The notes under the pieces are model-generated. The model was not told the DNA's origin. It worked only from the letters and a program-made list of their open reading frames with translations, and did not search any database. The translations under genes were made by a program, and so were the position numbers. Of a stretch of DNA of 36,894 nucleotides, positions 8,266 to 16,336 are shown one piece after another; position 1 is the first letter of the stretch, and each line of letters starts with the position of its first letter. Source of the DNA: Thalassotalea_A litorea (GTDB lineage Bacteria > Pseudomonadota > Gammaproteobacteria > Enterobacterales > Alteromonadaceae). The stretch spans positions 1 through 36,894 of the forward strand of contig NZ_JBHZSG010000036.1 of assembly GCF_043642205.1 (NCBI RefSeq), read 5' to 3'.

Positions 8266-8271
8266 TATAAT
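8266..8271 (+). promoter_or_regulatory. Probable ffh promoter -10 box
   Basis: A perfect TATAAT 36 bases before the ffh start, in the 297-bp divergent region between the permease gene and ffh. The matching -35 is poor (TTTCGC region at 8244). Nothing else recognisable is seen in 8011-8265. Confidence 0.5.
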
Positions 8272-8307
8272 AGGCCCATTATCGAGTATTTTATTTTCGG
8301 GTAACCC

Positions 8308-9684
8308 ATGTTTGAAAATCTCTCCGATCGTTTAACCCGATCACTTAAAAATATCAGTGGTCGTGGCCGTCTGACAGAAGACAATATTAAAGACACGTTA
8401 CGTGAAGTACGTATGGCGTTGTTAGAAGCCGACGTTGCCTTACCGGTAATTCGTGAATTTATCGCCAATGTAAAAGAACGAGCGGTAGGTCAGGAAGTTA
8501 CCAAGAGTCTGACACCAGGACAAATTTTCGTAAAAATTGTTCGCAACGAGTTGGAATCTGCCATGGGCAGTGCCAATGAAGCGCTGGATTTAAAAGCCGC
8601 ACCGCCGGCGGTTGTTTTGATGGCAGGTCTGCAGGGGGCAGGTAAAACCACCTCTGTTGGTAAACTGGCTAAGTTTCTGACCGAACGTGAAAAGAAAAAA
8701 GTTTTGGTGGTCAGTGCCGATGTCTACCGACCAGCGGCAATCAAACAGTTGGAAACCCTGGCCGAAGAAGTTGGCGTAGAGTTTTTCCCCAGTGATATTT
8801 CACAAAAGCCCGTTGCCATCGCGAATGCGGCAATGCAGCATGCAAAGAAACAGTTCTTTGACGTCGTACTTGTCGATACCGCGGGCCGTTTACATGTCGA
8901 CGGCGAAATGATGGAAGAAATCCAGCAATTACACAAAAGTGTGGATCCAGTCGAGACACTCTTTGTGGTTGATGCGATGACAGGTCAGGATGCTGCCAAT
9001 ACCGCCAAAGCGTTTAATGATGCGCTGCCATTGACGGGGGTTATTCTAACCAAGACTGATGGTGATGCCCGTGGTGGTGCGGCATTATCGATTCGCCATA
9101 TCACAGGCAAACCGATTAAATTCCTTGGTGTTGGTGAAAAAACCGATGCTTTAGAACCTTTTCATCCGGATCGTGTAGCTTCGCGTATTCTTGGTATGGG
9201 TGATGTATTGTCACTGATTGAAGAAGTTGAGCAAAAAGTTGATAAGCAAAAGGCTCAACAGTTAGCTAAGAAGGTGAAAAGCGGTAAGGGATTTGATTTA
9301 GAAGATTTTCGTGAACAGCTGGTGCAAATGAAAAGCATGGGCGGCATGATGGGGCTGATGGATAAATTGCCAGGTATGGGCAATATGTCTGAACAAATCA
9401 AAGGTCAGGTAGACGATAAAATGACCGTGCGTATGGAGGCGATTATTAACTCCATGACACCTGGCGAGCGTAAGCGCCCTGAAATCATTAAAGGCTCTCG
9501 CAAGCGCCGTATTGCAGCAGGTTCTGGCACTCAGATACAGGACGTGAATAAATTGCTGAAACAGTTTACTCAGATGCAGAAAATGATGAAGAAAATGTCG
9601 GGTAAAGGTGGCATGCAGAAAATGATGCGTTCCATGCAAGGTATGATGCCACCGGGTGCCGGTGGCGGTATGTTCCGTCGTTAA
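8308..9684 (+). CDS. ffh: Signal recognition particle protein Ffh
   Basis: A 458-residue SRP GTPase. N domain about 1-90, G domain with P-loop GLQGAGKT (107-114), DTAGR and TKTDGDARGG blocks, and a Met-rich M domain from about 300 to the end (MMGLMDKLPGMGNM, MKKMSGKGGMQKMM) that binds signal peptides and 4.5S RNA. It targets inner-membrane and secreted proteins to FtsY and the Sec translocon. Length and start (MFENLSDRLTRSLKNISGRG) are as in other gammaproteobacteria. It is followed by its own terminator and not joined to rpsP: an unrelated membrane protein gene and an EamA gene lie between. Confidence 0.98.
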   Translation: MFENLSDRLTRSLKNISGRGRLTEDNIKDTLREVRMALLEADVALPVIREFIANVKERAVGQEVTKSLTPGQIFVKIVRNELESAMGSANEALDLKAAPPAVVLMAGLQGAGKTTSVGKLAKFLTEREKKKVLVVSADVYRPAAIKQLETLAEEVGVEFFPSDISQKPVAIANAAMQHAKKQFFDVVLVDTAGRLHVDGEMMEEIQQLHKSVDPVETLFVVDAMTGQDAANTAKAFNDALPLTGVILTKTDGDARGGAALSIRHITGKPIKFLGVGEKTDALEPFHPDRVASRILGMGDVLSLIEEVEQKVDKQKAQQLAKKVKSGKGFDLEDFREQLVQMKSMGGMMGLMDKLPGMGNMSEQIKGQVDDKMTVRMEAIINSMTPGERKRPEIIKGSRKRRIAAGSGTQIQDVNKLLKQFTQMQKMMKKMSGKGGMQKMMRSMQGMMPPGAGGGMFRR

Positions 9685-9708
9685 GTGACAGGTTCACACC
9701 ATTGTTAA

Positions 9709-9734
9709 GCCGAAGCGGAAAGCTTCGGTTTTTT
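9709..9734 (+). terminator. ffh: Intrinsic terminator after ffh
   Basis: CCGAAGC (9710-9716) and GCTTCGG (9722-9728) form a 7-bp stem followed by six T, 25 bases after the ffh stop codon. Confidence 0.85.
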
Positions 9735-9840
9735 ATTGAAGTTGTTTAGGGTATATTCAGATCATTATTAACGGCAGGCATTGACCTTATGTGGGGCAAG
9801 CTGCCATGAGCATCTGAGAAATTTAAAGGCGTGACGAACC

Positions 9841-10953
9841 GTGCAATTAGTTAAATCTTTAATCTGTTTACTGGGCCGAGACAATGGCGAACGTTTTCTG
9901 GCAATTTTTGCCAGTACCTTGCTGCTATTTTTTATCGTTACCGGTAATCTGCTAACCGCCTGGTGGGCACAATTGATTTGGCTGCTACCCAGTGTATTAA
10001 TTATTTTTTACACCACGATTCGTCGTGTCCGTGACGCCGGGCAAAAAGCGGGGCTGGCATGGACGTTAGTCGCGTTGACAACGCTGGCGTTATTGCTGCC
10101 TGTCATTCTTGTGCACTGGAGTGCGTATACACCGTTAATGCTTGTGGTGTTTTTAGGCCTTTACGTGTTTAGCTTACCGGCAAAAGATCATCAGTTTTAT
10201 GCCCTAGGTTATAAAGGCCCTGTGGATTTATCGGCTTTTGCCAAACCTGTAAAAGTAAAAACCAAACCCCTTAACGCCAGGGTCGAACCGGTATTGTTTG
10301 GTGGAGCCAGCGCCACAGCTAATCCCTACAATGATGCACCTTATGCGGTTCATGGTGAAGAATATGCATCTCGTAAAAGCCAGCAACAGGCGCAGATATC
10401 AGAATTTGCCAAATGGCGTCAGGATTTACATAGTTGGTTTAGCCAGCATAAAAAATTAAGCGGTTCGATCGCCAGTGCATTGAGCATCGGGATTGTTACT
10501 TTAATGGCGTGGCCTTATTTGCCTGGCCCTGAGCCGGAGCAGGTTGAAGCAACGCTGATGATGCCGGTGATGACATCTGCCAGTACCGAGCGAAACCACC
10601 GATTAGAAATGCCCGATGATTTTTATTTAATGCTGACCGAGCACAACGGCTTAGTATTGCATTGGCAGGCAGACATACAGCGTGATGGCGAAATCTGGTC
10701 ATTAGCTTCTGCAAAAGGTGACGATACGTGCCAGTTTATTGAGTTTAATAACGGCGACAAAGTCCGCCCTTACAATGTTGCGGTGGAAAATGGTGGCGAT
10801 TATTTTGCCAATTTCTCTCCCCTTGATACGCGAATGCTGATTCAATCACTGGAAAAGCGCGGCAACTTCGGTCTTTGTGGGTATAATTTCTCATTGAAAG
10901 GCTCGCAAAAAGCCCTCAATTCTAACCCGGTATACATCGAGCTAACCGACTAG
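9841..10953 (+). CDS. Unrecognised membrane protein, DUF805-like N-terminus
   Basis: A 370-residue protein starting with GTG. Four hydrophobic helices lie in residues 17-115, with a basic loop IRRVRDAGQKAGLAW that resembles the RR-x-x-D-x-G signature of DUF805 membrane proteins. A long hydrophilic stretch (about 120-205) follows, then a single helix (about 207-225, ASALSIGIVTLMAWPYL) and a soluble C-terminal domain of about 140 residues with two Cys that could form a disulphide if periplasmic. The GTG at 9841 has only a weak AAAGG upstream. I do not recognise the C-terminal domain. It stands alone between ffh and the EamA gene. Confidence 0.7.
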   Translation: MQLVKSLICLLGRDNGERFLAIFASTLLLFFIVTGNLLTAWWAQLIWLLPSVLIIFYTTIRRVRDAGQKAGLAWTLVALTTLALLLPVILVHWSAYTPLMLVVFLGLYVFSLPAKDHQFYALGYKGPVDLSAFAKPVKVKTKPLNARVEPVLFGGASATANPYNDAPYAVHGEEYASRKSQQQAQISEFAKWRQDLHSWFSQHKKLSGSIASALSIGIVTLMAWPYLPGPEPEQVEATLMMPVMTSASTERNHRLEMPDDFYLMLTEHNGLVLHWQADIQRDGEIWSLASAKGDDTCQFIEFNNGDKVRPYNVAVENGGDYFANFSPLDTRMLIQSLEKRGNFGLCGYNFSLKGSQKALNSNPVYIELTD

Positions 10954-11070
10954 CGAACGCCTGTATAAATGGGGTCAGATTCAATCTTATAGTGTCTGAC
11001 CTCAGCGAGTTAAAATGTTCCACTGGCTTTACGGCATCAATCCCATCCCAGTTACCGCGCCCATTAAATC
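10954..11070. other. Short spacer with GGTCAGA inverted repeat
   Basis: GGTCAGA (10973-10979) and TCTGACC (10995-11001) form a 7-bp inverted repeat just after the membrane protein gene. It resembles the GGGGTCAGA-type REP sequences common near REP-associated transposase remnants, but no transposase is present. The rest up to the MITE shows nothing recognisable. Confidence 0.4.
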
Positions 11071-11319
11071 ATACCAATCACATTAAGTTTGTGCACAACT
11101 CAGAGTTATACAATCACATTTAGTTTGTGCGCAACTCAGAGTTAGGGTCGTAAATGGGCCTTAAGGTAAACTCCCTACGGGTGAGTTTTAAAGGCGTTTA
11201 TCCTGCGTTACTGATTTTGGCTGTTTTTGAGAGCGGAATAACCATTCTCTGCAATCAAAGCCTTGCCTAAAAGCCTTTAAATTCTCACTGAGTGAGCAAT
11301 AATTTAATGTGATTGGTAT
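11071..11319 (+). repeat. MITE-like repeat, copy 3 (full length)
   Basis: A 249-bp element with 16-bp perfect terminal inverted repeats, ATACCAATCACATTAA at the left and TTAATGTGATTGGTAT at the right. The right 73 bases equal positions 1-73, and the whole matches 4010-4298 in reverse. In this copy the left end is duplicated in tandem: the block ending GCACAACTCAGAGTTA is followed by a second near copy ending GCGCAACTCAGAGTTA (about 11071-11145). No open frame codes a transposase, so mobility would need an enzyme in trans. Confidence 0.87.
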
Positions 11320-11378
11320 TAATGCGCACAACAAAATGCTGGCGATTTACCAGAGCATTGAATTTACAGCATGTGAGT

Positions 11379-12350
11379 TTAAGAATGCCTGGAGAAGCGA
11401 TTGCTGATCTTAATCATATTTTCACGACTGAGTATTTTGTTACCCAATGCGGTAAGGACCGATCCGGCAACGACCAATAGCGCGCCAACATACGCCAGAG
11501 TATTCAGAGATTGGGCACTGATAAAATGTGGAAACATATGTTGGGCGATGGTGGCAAATAGCACGGTAAGCAGTGGCGTGATTGCCAGTACGGCGCTTAC
11601 TTTTGATGCTGGCCAGAACTCCAGGGATTTGGCGAAGCTGCCGTAGGCGATTAAGGTGTTGGCGCAGCAAAAAATTAGTAACAACATCGCTATCCAGTCG
11701 AAGCTACTCACTTGCGCGGGACTCGAGACCGGCAAAAAGAACAAACTACTGAACACATAAATTACCCACATAATTTGATTGGCGGTAAATTTCTTCAGCA
11801 TTTGTTTTTGCATAATGGCATAGATTGCCCAGGTTGATGAGGCGCCTAGCATAATGACAAAACCGATCAGAAAATCATCCTGACTCAGTGCCGCTGATTG
11901 AGTAAATTGCTGATTGAAGAATAATACCAGACCTACCACTAACACGAAGGAGCCGACCATTTGCCCGCGGCTAAAGGCTTCTTTAAGAAAAATAACACTG
12001 CCAAGCAACATCATTAACGGCGCCATCTGGATCAGCATTTGCGCGGTCTCAGCCGGTACAAAATATAATGATGATAGATAAAGGATATAATTAAGGCTTA
12101 AAAATACCGCCGCGATAGCTAAAGGTTTAAACCATTGCTTGTCGGCCGTAAACAAGGCCGGGATCTGCTGTTTGCTTTTCAGGCCAATGCCGACCAACAC
12201 CGCGGCGAAAATAAAGCGATACCAGGTAATGGTATAGGAATCCATTAACTGCAACACCGAACCCAGAGCAAGCGGCAACAAGCCCCACATGATTGCAGTG
12301 GTAAGGGCTAAAACCAATCCTTTTAGGTTTTGAGAAGAATCGCTGGTCAT
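11379..12350 (-). CDS. EamA/DMT family transporter
   Basis: A 323-residue integral membrane protein with about ten hydrophobic helices arranged as two EamA repeats (about 12-145 and 160-305). The N-terminus LKGLVLALTTAIMWGLLPLAL and the block SSLYFVPAETAQMLIQMAPLMMLLGSVIFLKE are typical of the drug/metabolite transporter superfamily, which exports amino acids and other metabolites. The substrate is unknown. It ends 60 bases after the MITE at 11071-11319. No good ribosome site is seen at the ATG at 12350. It is transcribed away from rpsP. Confidence 0.85.
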   Translation of the reverse strand: MTSDSSQNLKGLVLALTTAIMWGLLPLALGSVLQLMDSYTITWYRFIFAAVLVGIGLKSKQQIPALFTADKQWFKPLAIAAVFLSLNYILYLSSLYFVPAETAQMLIQMAPLMMLLGSVIFLKEAFSRGQMVGSFVLVVGLVLFFNQQFTQSAALSQDDFLIGFVIMLGASSTWAIYAIMQKQMLKKFTANQIMWVIYVFSSLFFLPVSSPAQVSSFDWIAMLLLIFCCANTLIAYGSFAKSLEFWPASKVSAVLAITPLLTVLFATIAQHMFPHFISAQSLNTLAYVGALLVVAGSVLTALGNKILSRENMIKISNRFSRHS

Positions 12351-12463
12351 AGTGAAAATCTTGTGATCAGAGGTGCTGTACTATCAAGGGCGGAGATTCT
12401 AGCGCAGTTATCTGGCAATAGCTTGTGTTTCGTGAGAAATTTGTTCGATTATGTTCATTAAGG

Positions 12464-12491
12464 TTGCTTTTTCCCTGTAAAAGCGTAAAAT
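12464..12491 (+). promoter_or_regulatory. rpsP: Probable rpsP operon promoter
   Basis: TTGCTT (12464-12469), 16 bases, then TAAAAT (12486-12491), the best sigma-70 match in the region before rpsP. It is followed in the leader by a hairpin TTCTTACC / GGTGAGAA (12502-12509 and 12515-12522, one G-U pair), which may help leader stability or control. Confidence 0.55.
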
Positions 12492-12566
12492 CTGCGAGCT
12501 TTTCTTACCCCTGTGGTGAGAAAGTGTCTGGAAAAACGTTTTACAACTTATTAAATAGAGGACGGT

Positions 12567-12815
12567 ATGGTTACCATTCGTTTAGCACGTGGCGGCGCCA
12601 AAAAGCGCCCATTTTACCAAGTGGTTGTTGCTGACAGCCGTAACTCTCGCGATGGTCGTTTCATCGAGAAAGTTGGCTTCTTCAACCCATCTGCACAAGG
12701 TCAATCGGAAAAACTTCGTTTAGACCTAGATCGTATCAACCACTGGGTTGGTCAAGGTGCAGGTTTATCTGATCGTGTTGCTAAATTGGTTAAAGACGCA
12801 CAAGCTGCGGCTTAA
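12567..12815 (+). CDS. rpsP: 30S ribosomal protein S16
   Basis: An 82-residue S16 with the conserved start MVTIRLARGGAKKRPFYQVV and the block SRNSRDGRFIEKVGFFNP. It is an assembly protein of the small subunit. Start ATG preceded by GAGG five bases upstream. It is the first gene of the rpsP-rimM-trmD-rplS operon, which is in the usual order. Confidence 0.98.
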   Translation: MVTIRLARGGAKKRPFYQVVVADSRNSRDGRFIEKVGFFNPSAQGQSEKLRLDLDRINHWVGQGAGLSDRVAKLVKDAQAAA

Positions 12816-12848
12816 TCGGTTTATCAATAATTGTTACGGACTTTAGTT

Positions 12849-13370
12849 ATGGAAAAAGAAATCATCCTCGGAAAAATCGGTGCTGTTTACGGCATTAAAG
12901 GGTGGTTGAAAATTCATTCTTTTACGGAAGAACCGGAAGCAATATTCGATTATAGCCCCTGGGTTTTAAACCTGGGTGGTAGCAAGCAAAATGTCGAAGT
13001 AAGTGAGTGGCGACGCCATAACAATGGTTTGATTGCCAAGTTTGCCGATATCAATGACAGAAATGACGCGCAATTGCGTACCGGCGCTGAAATTTTAGTG
13101 TCCGATGCCCAATTACCAGAATTACCGGAAGGTGAGTTTTACTGGCGTGATTTAATTGGTATGGATGTAGTCAACGAACAAGGTTATAACTTTGGTAAAG
13201 TGACGGACATCATGGAAACTGGCTCCAATGACGTTTTGGTTGTGAAAGCCAATCGCAATGATGCGTTTGGCCAGAAAGAAAGGTTAATTCCTTATCTTGA
13301 AGATCAGGTGATCAAATCCGTATCACTTGATGAGAAACAAATTGACGTGGACTGGGACCCAGGTTTCTAA
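12849..13370 (+). CDS. rimM: 16S rRNA processing protein RimM
   Basis: A 173-residue RimM with an N-terminal beta-barrel domain (IILGKIGAVYGIKGWLKIHS) and a C-terminal PRC-barrel domain (FYWRDLIGMDVVNEQGYNFG, then RLIPYLEDQVIKSVSLDEKQ). It helps mature the 3' domain of 16S rRNA and binds S19. The frame is open back to a TTG at 12831, but the ATG at 12849 fits the family start and leaves 33 bases after rpsP. Confidence 0.96.
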   Translation: MEKEIILGKIGAVYGIKGWLKIHSFTEEPEAIFDYSPWVLNLGGSKQNVEVSEWRRHNNGLIAKFADINDRNDAQLRTGAEILVSDAQLPELPEGEFYWRDLIGMDVVNEQGYNFGKVTDIMETGSNDVLVVKANRNDAFGQKERLIPYLEDQVIKSVSLDEKQIDVDWDPGF

Positions 13371-13374
13371 CTCG

Positions 13375-14139
13375 ATGGCAGATAACAAAATGCGGTTAGA
13401 GGTGATAAGCCTTTTTCCAGAAATGTTTAATGCTATTACCGAGTTTGGGGTGACAGGCAGGGCAATACGTAATGGGTTGATTGAATTCCATACCCGGAAT
13501 CCAAGAGACTTCGCCCATGATAAACATAGTACCGTTGATGACCGACCTTATGGCGGTGGTCCGGGAATGTTGATGATGGTGCAACCACTACGTGATGCGA
13601 TTCATGCGGCTCGAGCAGCGGCTGATGGCGATGCCCATGTGATTTATATGTCACCGCAGGGACGTAAACTGGATCAAGCAGGCGTACGTGAGTTATCGCA
13701 ATATAAGAATATTGTCCTGATTGCAGGGCGATATGAAGGCATCGACGAGCGATTAATCGAGTCGGATATCGACGAAGAATGGTCAATCGGAGATTACGTG
13801 TTAAGCGGTGGAGAAATCCCGGCGATGACGGTAATTGATGCTTTGGCACGATTTGTTCCCGGCGTATTGGGGCATAATCAATCGGCCGAACAGGATTCAT
13901 TTTCTGACGGCTTATTAGATTGCCCACATTACACCCGACCAGAAGTTCTGGATGACAAATCGGTACCTAAGGTCTTATTGAGCGGCGACCATGAACGTAT
14001 TCGCAAGTGGCGATTACAGCAGTCTTTAGAAAGAACCTGGACACGACGTCCAGAATTATTAACAGATCTAGCTCTGACTGATGAGCAGGAAAAGATGTTA
14101 AGCGACATTAAAGCGAAACATCAATCCGGCAACAACTAG
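13375..14139 (+). CDS. trmD: tRNA (guanine-N1)-methyltransferase TrmD
   Basis: A 254-residue SPOUT-fold enzyme that makes m1G37 in tRNAs using S-adenosylmethionine. Landmarks: ISLFPEMFNAITEFGVTGRA, DDRPYGGGPGMLMM, GRYEGIDERLIE, the trefoil-knot segment WSIGDYVLSGGEIPAM, and SFSDGLLDCPHYTRPE. The ATG at 13375 lies four bases after the rimM stop; an alternative ATG is five codons later. The frame extends back into rimM but that part is not TrmD-like. Confidence 0.97.
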   Translation: MADNKMRLEVISLFPEMFNAITEFGVTGRAIRNGLIEFHTRNPRDFAHDKHSTVDDRPYGGGPGMLMMVQPLRDAIHAARAAADGDAHVIYMSPQGRKLDQAGVRELSQYKNIVLIAGRYEGIDERLIESDIDEEWSIGDYVLSGGEIPAMTVIDALARFVPGVLGHNQSAEQDSFSDGLLDCPHYTRPEVLDDKSVPKVLLSGDHERIRKWRLQQSLERTWTRRPELLTDLALTDEQEKMLSDIKAKHQSGNN

Positions 14140-14167
14140 CAGTGTATTCTAGGCAAAAGGTATAATT

Positions 14168-14518
14168 ATGAGCAATATTATTAAGCAGCTCGAAGACGAG
14201 CAAATGAAAACTGACGTACCAGCGTTCGCACCTGGTGATACTGTTGTTATTAAAGTAAAAGTAAAAGAAGGTGACAAAGAACGTCTTCAAGCCTTCGAAG
14301 GTGTGGTAATCGCGAAGAAGAACCGTGGTTTGCATTCATCTTTCACTGTTCGTAAGATTTCAAACGGTGAAGGTGTAGAGCGTGTATTCCAGACACATAG
14401 CCCGCTAGTAGCAGAAATTGCTGTTAAGCGTCGCGGTGATGTACGTCAAGCTAAGCTTTACTACCTACGTGAACTTTCTGGTAAGAAAGCACGTATCAAG
14501 GAAAAGTTGGCTAAGTAA
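14168..14518 (+). CDS. rplS: 50S ribosomal protein L19
   Basis: A 116-residue L19 at the subunit interface. Conserved segments include FAPGDTVVIKVKVKEG, LQAFEGVVIAKKNRG, FTVRKISNGEGVERVF and KLYYLRELSGKKARIKEKL. AAAGG lies about 7 bases before the ATG. It is the last gene of the operon and is followed by a strong terminator. Confidence 0.98.
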   Translation: MSNIIKQLEDEQMKTDVPAFAPGDTVVIKVKVKEGDKERLQAFEGVVIAKKNRGLHSSFTVRKISNGEGVERVFQTHSPLVAEIAVKRRGDVRQAKLYYLRELSGKKARIKEKLAK

Positions 14519-14538
14519 TCATTACTTAATCGCTTTCG

Positions 14539-14565
14539 AAAAAGCCGGCATTTGCCGGCTTTTTT
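14539..14565 (+). terminator. Bidirectional terminator between rplS and island
   Basis: AAAGCCGGC (14541-14549), loop ATTT, GCCGGCTTTTTT. The stem has A on the left and T on the right, so it can end rplS on the plus strand and the amidohydrolase operon on the minus strand. It marks the left border of the catabolic island. Confidence 0.88.
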
Positions 14566-14591
14566 GTGTTCTGAATTGGTATACATTGTGC

Positions 14592-15485
14592 TCACAACTC
14601 AGGTTGTTTGTGATCCATGCGATAAAAGCGTTGGGCAGTCTCTGCGTTGATTTGCAATTTTTGCTGGCAATCCAGTTTATCCCCTAAGCCATGCCAGGCT
14701 TTAAAAAGCTCTGTAAAGCTCATATGCAGTTTGTCCACCGGGAAGTTAGAGCCAAGCATACAACGATTCGCGCCGAACAGATTGATGGCCGCTAGCCCAT
14801 ACTTGATAAAATTGGCTTGATTGAAACTATGGGTAAACATCGAAAATCCAGACAGTTTAATAAAGCAATTGTCCAGACTGGCGAACTTTTCCATCGCCTT
14901 TAACCAGCGTTGATAGCCGGCCTCACTCTGATCCCAGGGCGACGCAAAATGACACAGTACAACGTTTAATTGCGGAACACTTTGCAAGGCTTGAAATACC
15001 GATTCATATTGTTCTTCGGTTAACTGTAGATCAAAGCTAAGCTGTTTGTCTGCAATCATTTCCCAGCCTGTAATCCACTCAATGCCGTTAAACCTGGGTA
15101 ACTGATGATTTTCATCAGGACTTTTACCAATCATATGTCGTACCCCTTTAATATGCGGGTACTGGCATTGTTGCGCTAATTGCTCTGCAAGATTTTGACT
15201 ACGAACATCAACGGCAGCGACGATAGCCGCAATTGGCGCACCGCATTCAATATAGGACTCGATTAACTGGGTCTCGCGAAGATTGTGTTCGGTAATGCAG
15301 CCAACCTGGATATGCACACTTTGACGGATGTTATCCTGATGATCCTGTCGATAATCTTCTGGCAGATAGTTTTTACGAATCGGATCGGGTTGGCCAAAAA
15401 ATCGCTCGCTACCCCTGGCTTCAAGCCAGGGATAACAGACCTTATTAAGTTCCCAAAGGTGGTGGTGAGAATCGATAAAAGCCAT
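14592..15485 (-). CDS. Amidohydrolase_2 / COG3618 lactonase-like hydrolase
   Basis: A 297-residue TIM-barrel metal hydrolase. The first strand carries the H-x-H motif (DSHHHLWEL, His7 and His9). CHFA (about 178-181) supplies a later His, and GSNFPVDKL near the C-terminus supplies the conserved Asp. This is the COG3618 group, which includes L-rhamnono- and L-fucono-lactonases and 2-pyrone-4,6-dicarboxylate hydrolase, so lactone opening is the most likely reaction. The actual substrate is unknown. It is the last gene of a three-gene minus operon, starting two bases after the stop of the preceding SnoaL gene. Its last codons resemble neither repeat nor domain and may be variable. Confidence 0.83.
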   Translation of the reverse strand: MAFIDSHHHLWELNKVCYPWLEARGSERFFGQPDPIRKNYLPEDYRQDHQDNIRQSVHIQVGCITEHNLRETQLIESYIECGAPIAAIVAAVDVRSQNLAEQLAQQCQYPHIKGVRHMIGKSPDENHQLPRFNGIEWITGWEMIADKQLSFDLQLTEEQYESVFQALQSVPQLNVVLCHFASPWDQSEAGYQRWLKAMEKFASLDNCFIKLSGFSMFTHSFNQANFIKYGLAAINLFGANRCMLGSNFPVDKLHMSFTELFKAWHGLGDKLDCQQKLQINAETAQRFYRMDHKQPEL

Positions 15486-15487
15486 GC

Positions 15488-16336
15488 TTAACCGTGAAAC
15501 AAAAACGACTTGGGATAACGTTTCTGGAAGGCCAGAACGTCGGTCGTGGTGAGTTCGTGAGCTATTTTGCCCTGTTGCAGAGTAAGCATCGTTAACATCG
15601 GCACACGAATGCGCTGACCGTTTTCATCACCATCGAGGTACCATTTGATGGCAATTCGATTATCATCTGCCAGAACGTGTTCCAGTTGCGCGAAAACCCG
15701 GCTTAGACGATTATATTTTGCCAAGACAAAATTAAACAGTCCGTTTGCATCCTGCGTGGCTTCGACACCTGGCAATTGTATCGTTGCTTTCGCATCGTAC
15801 AGCTCATCAATAGAGGCTAACTGACTCTTAGCCCATATCGACCACCAGGCATCTAATAACAGCGCTACATCAGCATTCAGCGACGCAATGTGCGAAGGAA
15901 TCGCCAGTTCGTTTTGTAAGTGATCCTGTTGGTCGTAATCGACAATGACCTGGGCATCCGGCGTAGGAAGCATTTTTATTAGCGATTCTTCGTCCTGCCC
16001 GGTTGCTTTAGCAAGGGCTGGGGTATCTATCATGGCAACGGCAGATTTGATGAACTCGCCATTAGTTTCCAACCAAAAAGTATAGTTAATGGCGTGGTTA
16101 TTATCATCGGCACTTAAGGTTAGGTTGATAGCCATATGGCCGTCCTGTTCAACCAACTGACTGGCGACAACATTGCGACGTCCAGCCGTTGCTAGCCAGT
16201 TTTGCGGGATAGAACGCAACTGATCTTCGCCATAATGTTTAACATTATGTTGTTGCCAACAACTTGAATGTAAAAGCTTACTAGTCAAAGCGTTGATGTC
16301 ACCTTTGGCAAATGTATTGGTTAACATGGTTAACAT
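15488..16336 (-). CDS. Two-domain SnoaL/NTF2-like protein (1)
   Basis: A 282-residue protein made of two NTF2-fold segments (about 1-125 and 145-282). The second reads LLLDAWWSIWAKSQLASIDELYDAKATIQLPGVEATQ followed by a strand pattern ending HELTTTDVLAFQKRYP, the shape of SnoaL-like domains. It is the most divergent of the five SnoaL-type proteins here and lacks the WYGP motif of three others. NTF2-fold proteins include cyclases, dehydratases, isomerases and non-enzymatic ligand binders, so no reaction is assigned. ATG at 16336 overlaps the preceding stop codon (ATGTTAA), indicating translational coupling. Confidence 0.72.
   Translation of the reverse strand: MLTMLTNTFAKGDINALTSKLLHSSCWQQHNVKHYGEDQLRSIPQNWLATAGRRNVVASQLVEQDGHMAINLTLSADDNNHAINYTFWLETNGEFIKSAVAMIDTPALAKATGQDEESLIKMLPTPDAQVIVDYDQQDHLQNELAIPSHIASLNADVALLLDAWWSIWAKSQLASIDELYDAKATIQLPGVEATQDANGLFNFVLAKYNRLSRVFAQLEHVLADDNRIAIKWYLDGDENGQRIRVPMLTMLTLQQGKIAHELTTTDVLAFQKRYPKSFLFHG

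Noticed and set aside
11320..11407. Remnant of a gene split by the MITE at 11071-11319
   Set aside because: Short open stretches exist on both sides, but they match no family I recognise and overlap the EamA gene's end.
14573..14605. Fragment of the MITE near the amidohydrolase 3' end (TTGGTAT and CACAACTCAG)
   Set aside because: Only short matches in a different arrangement; likely chance or too decayed to support.
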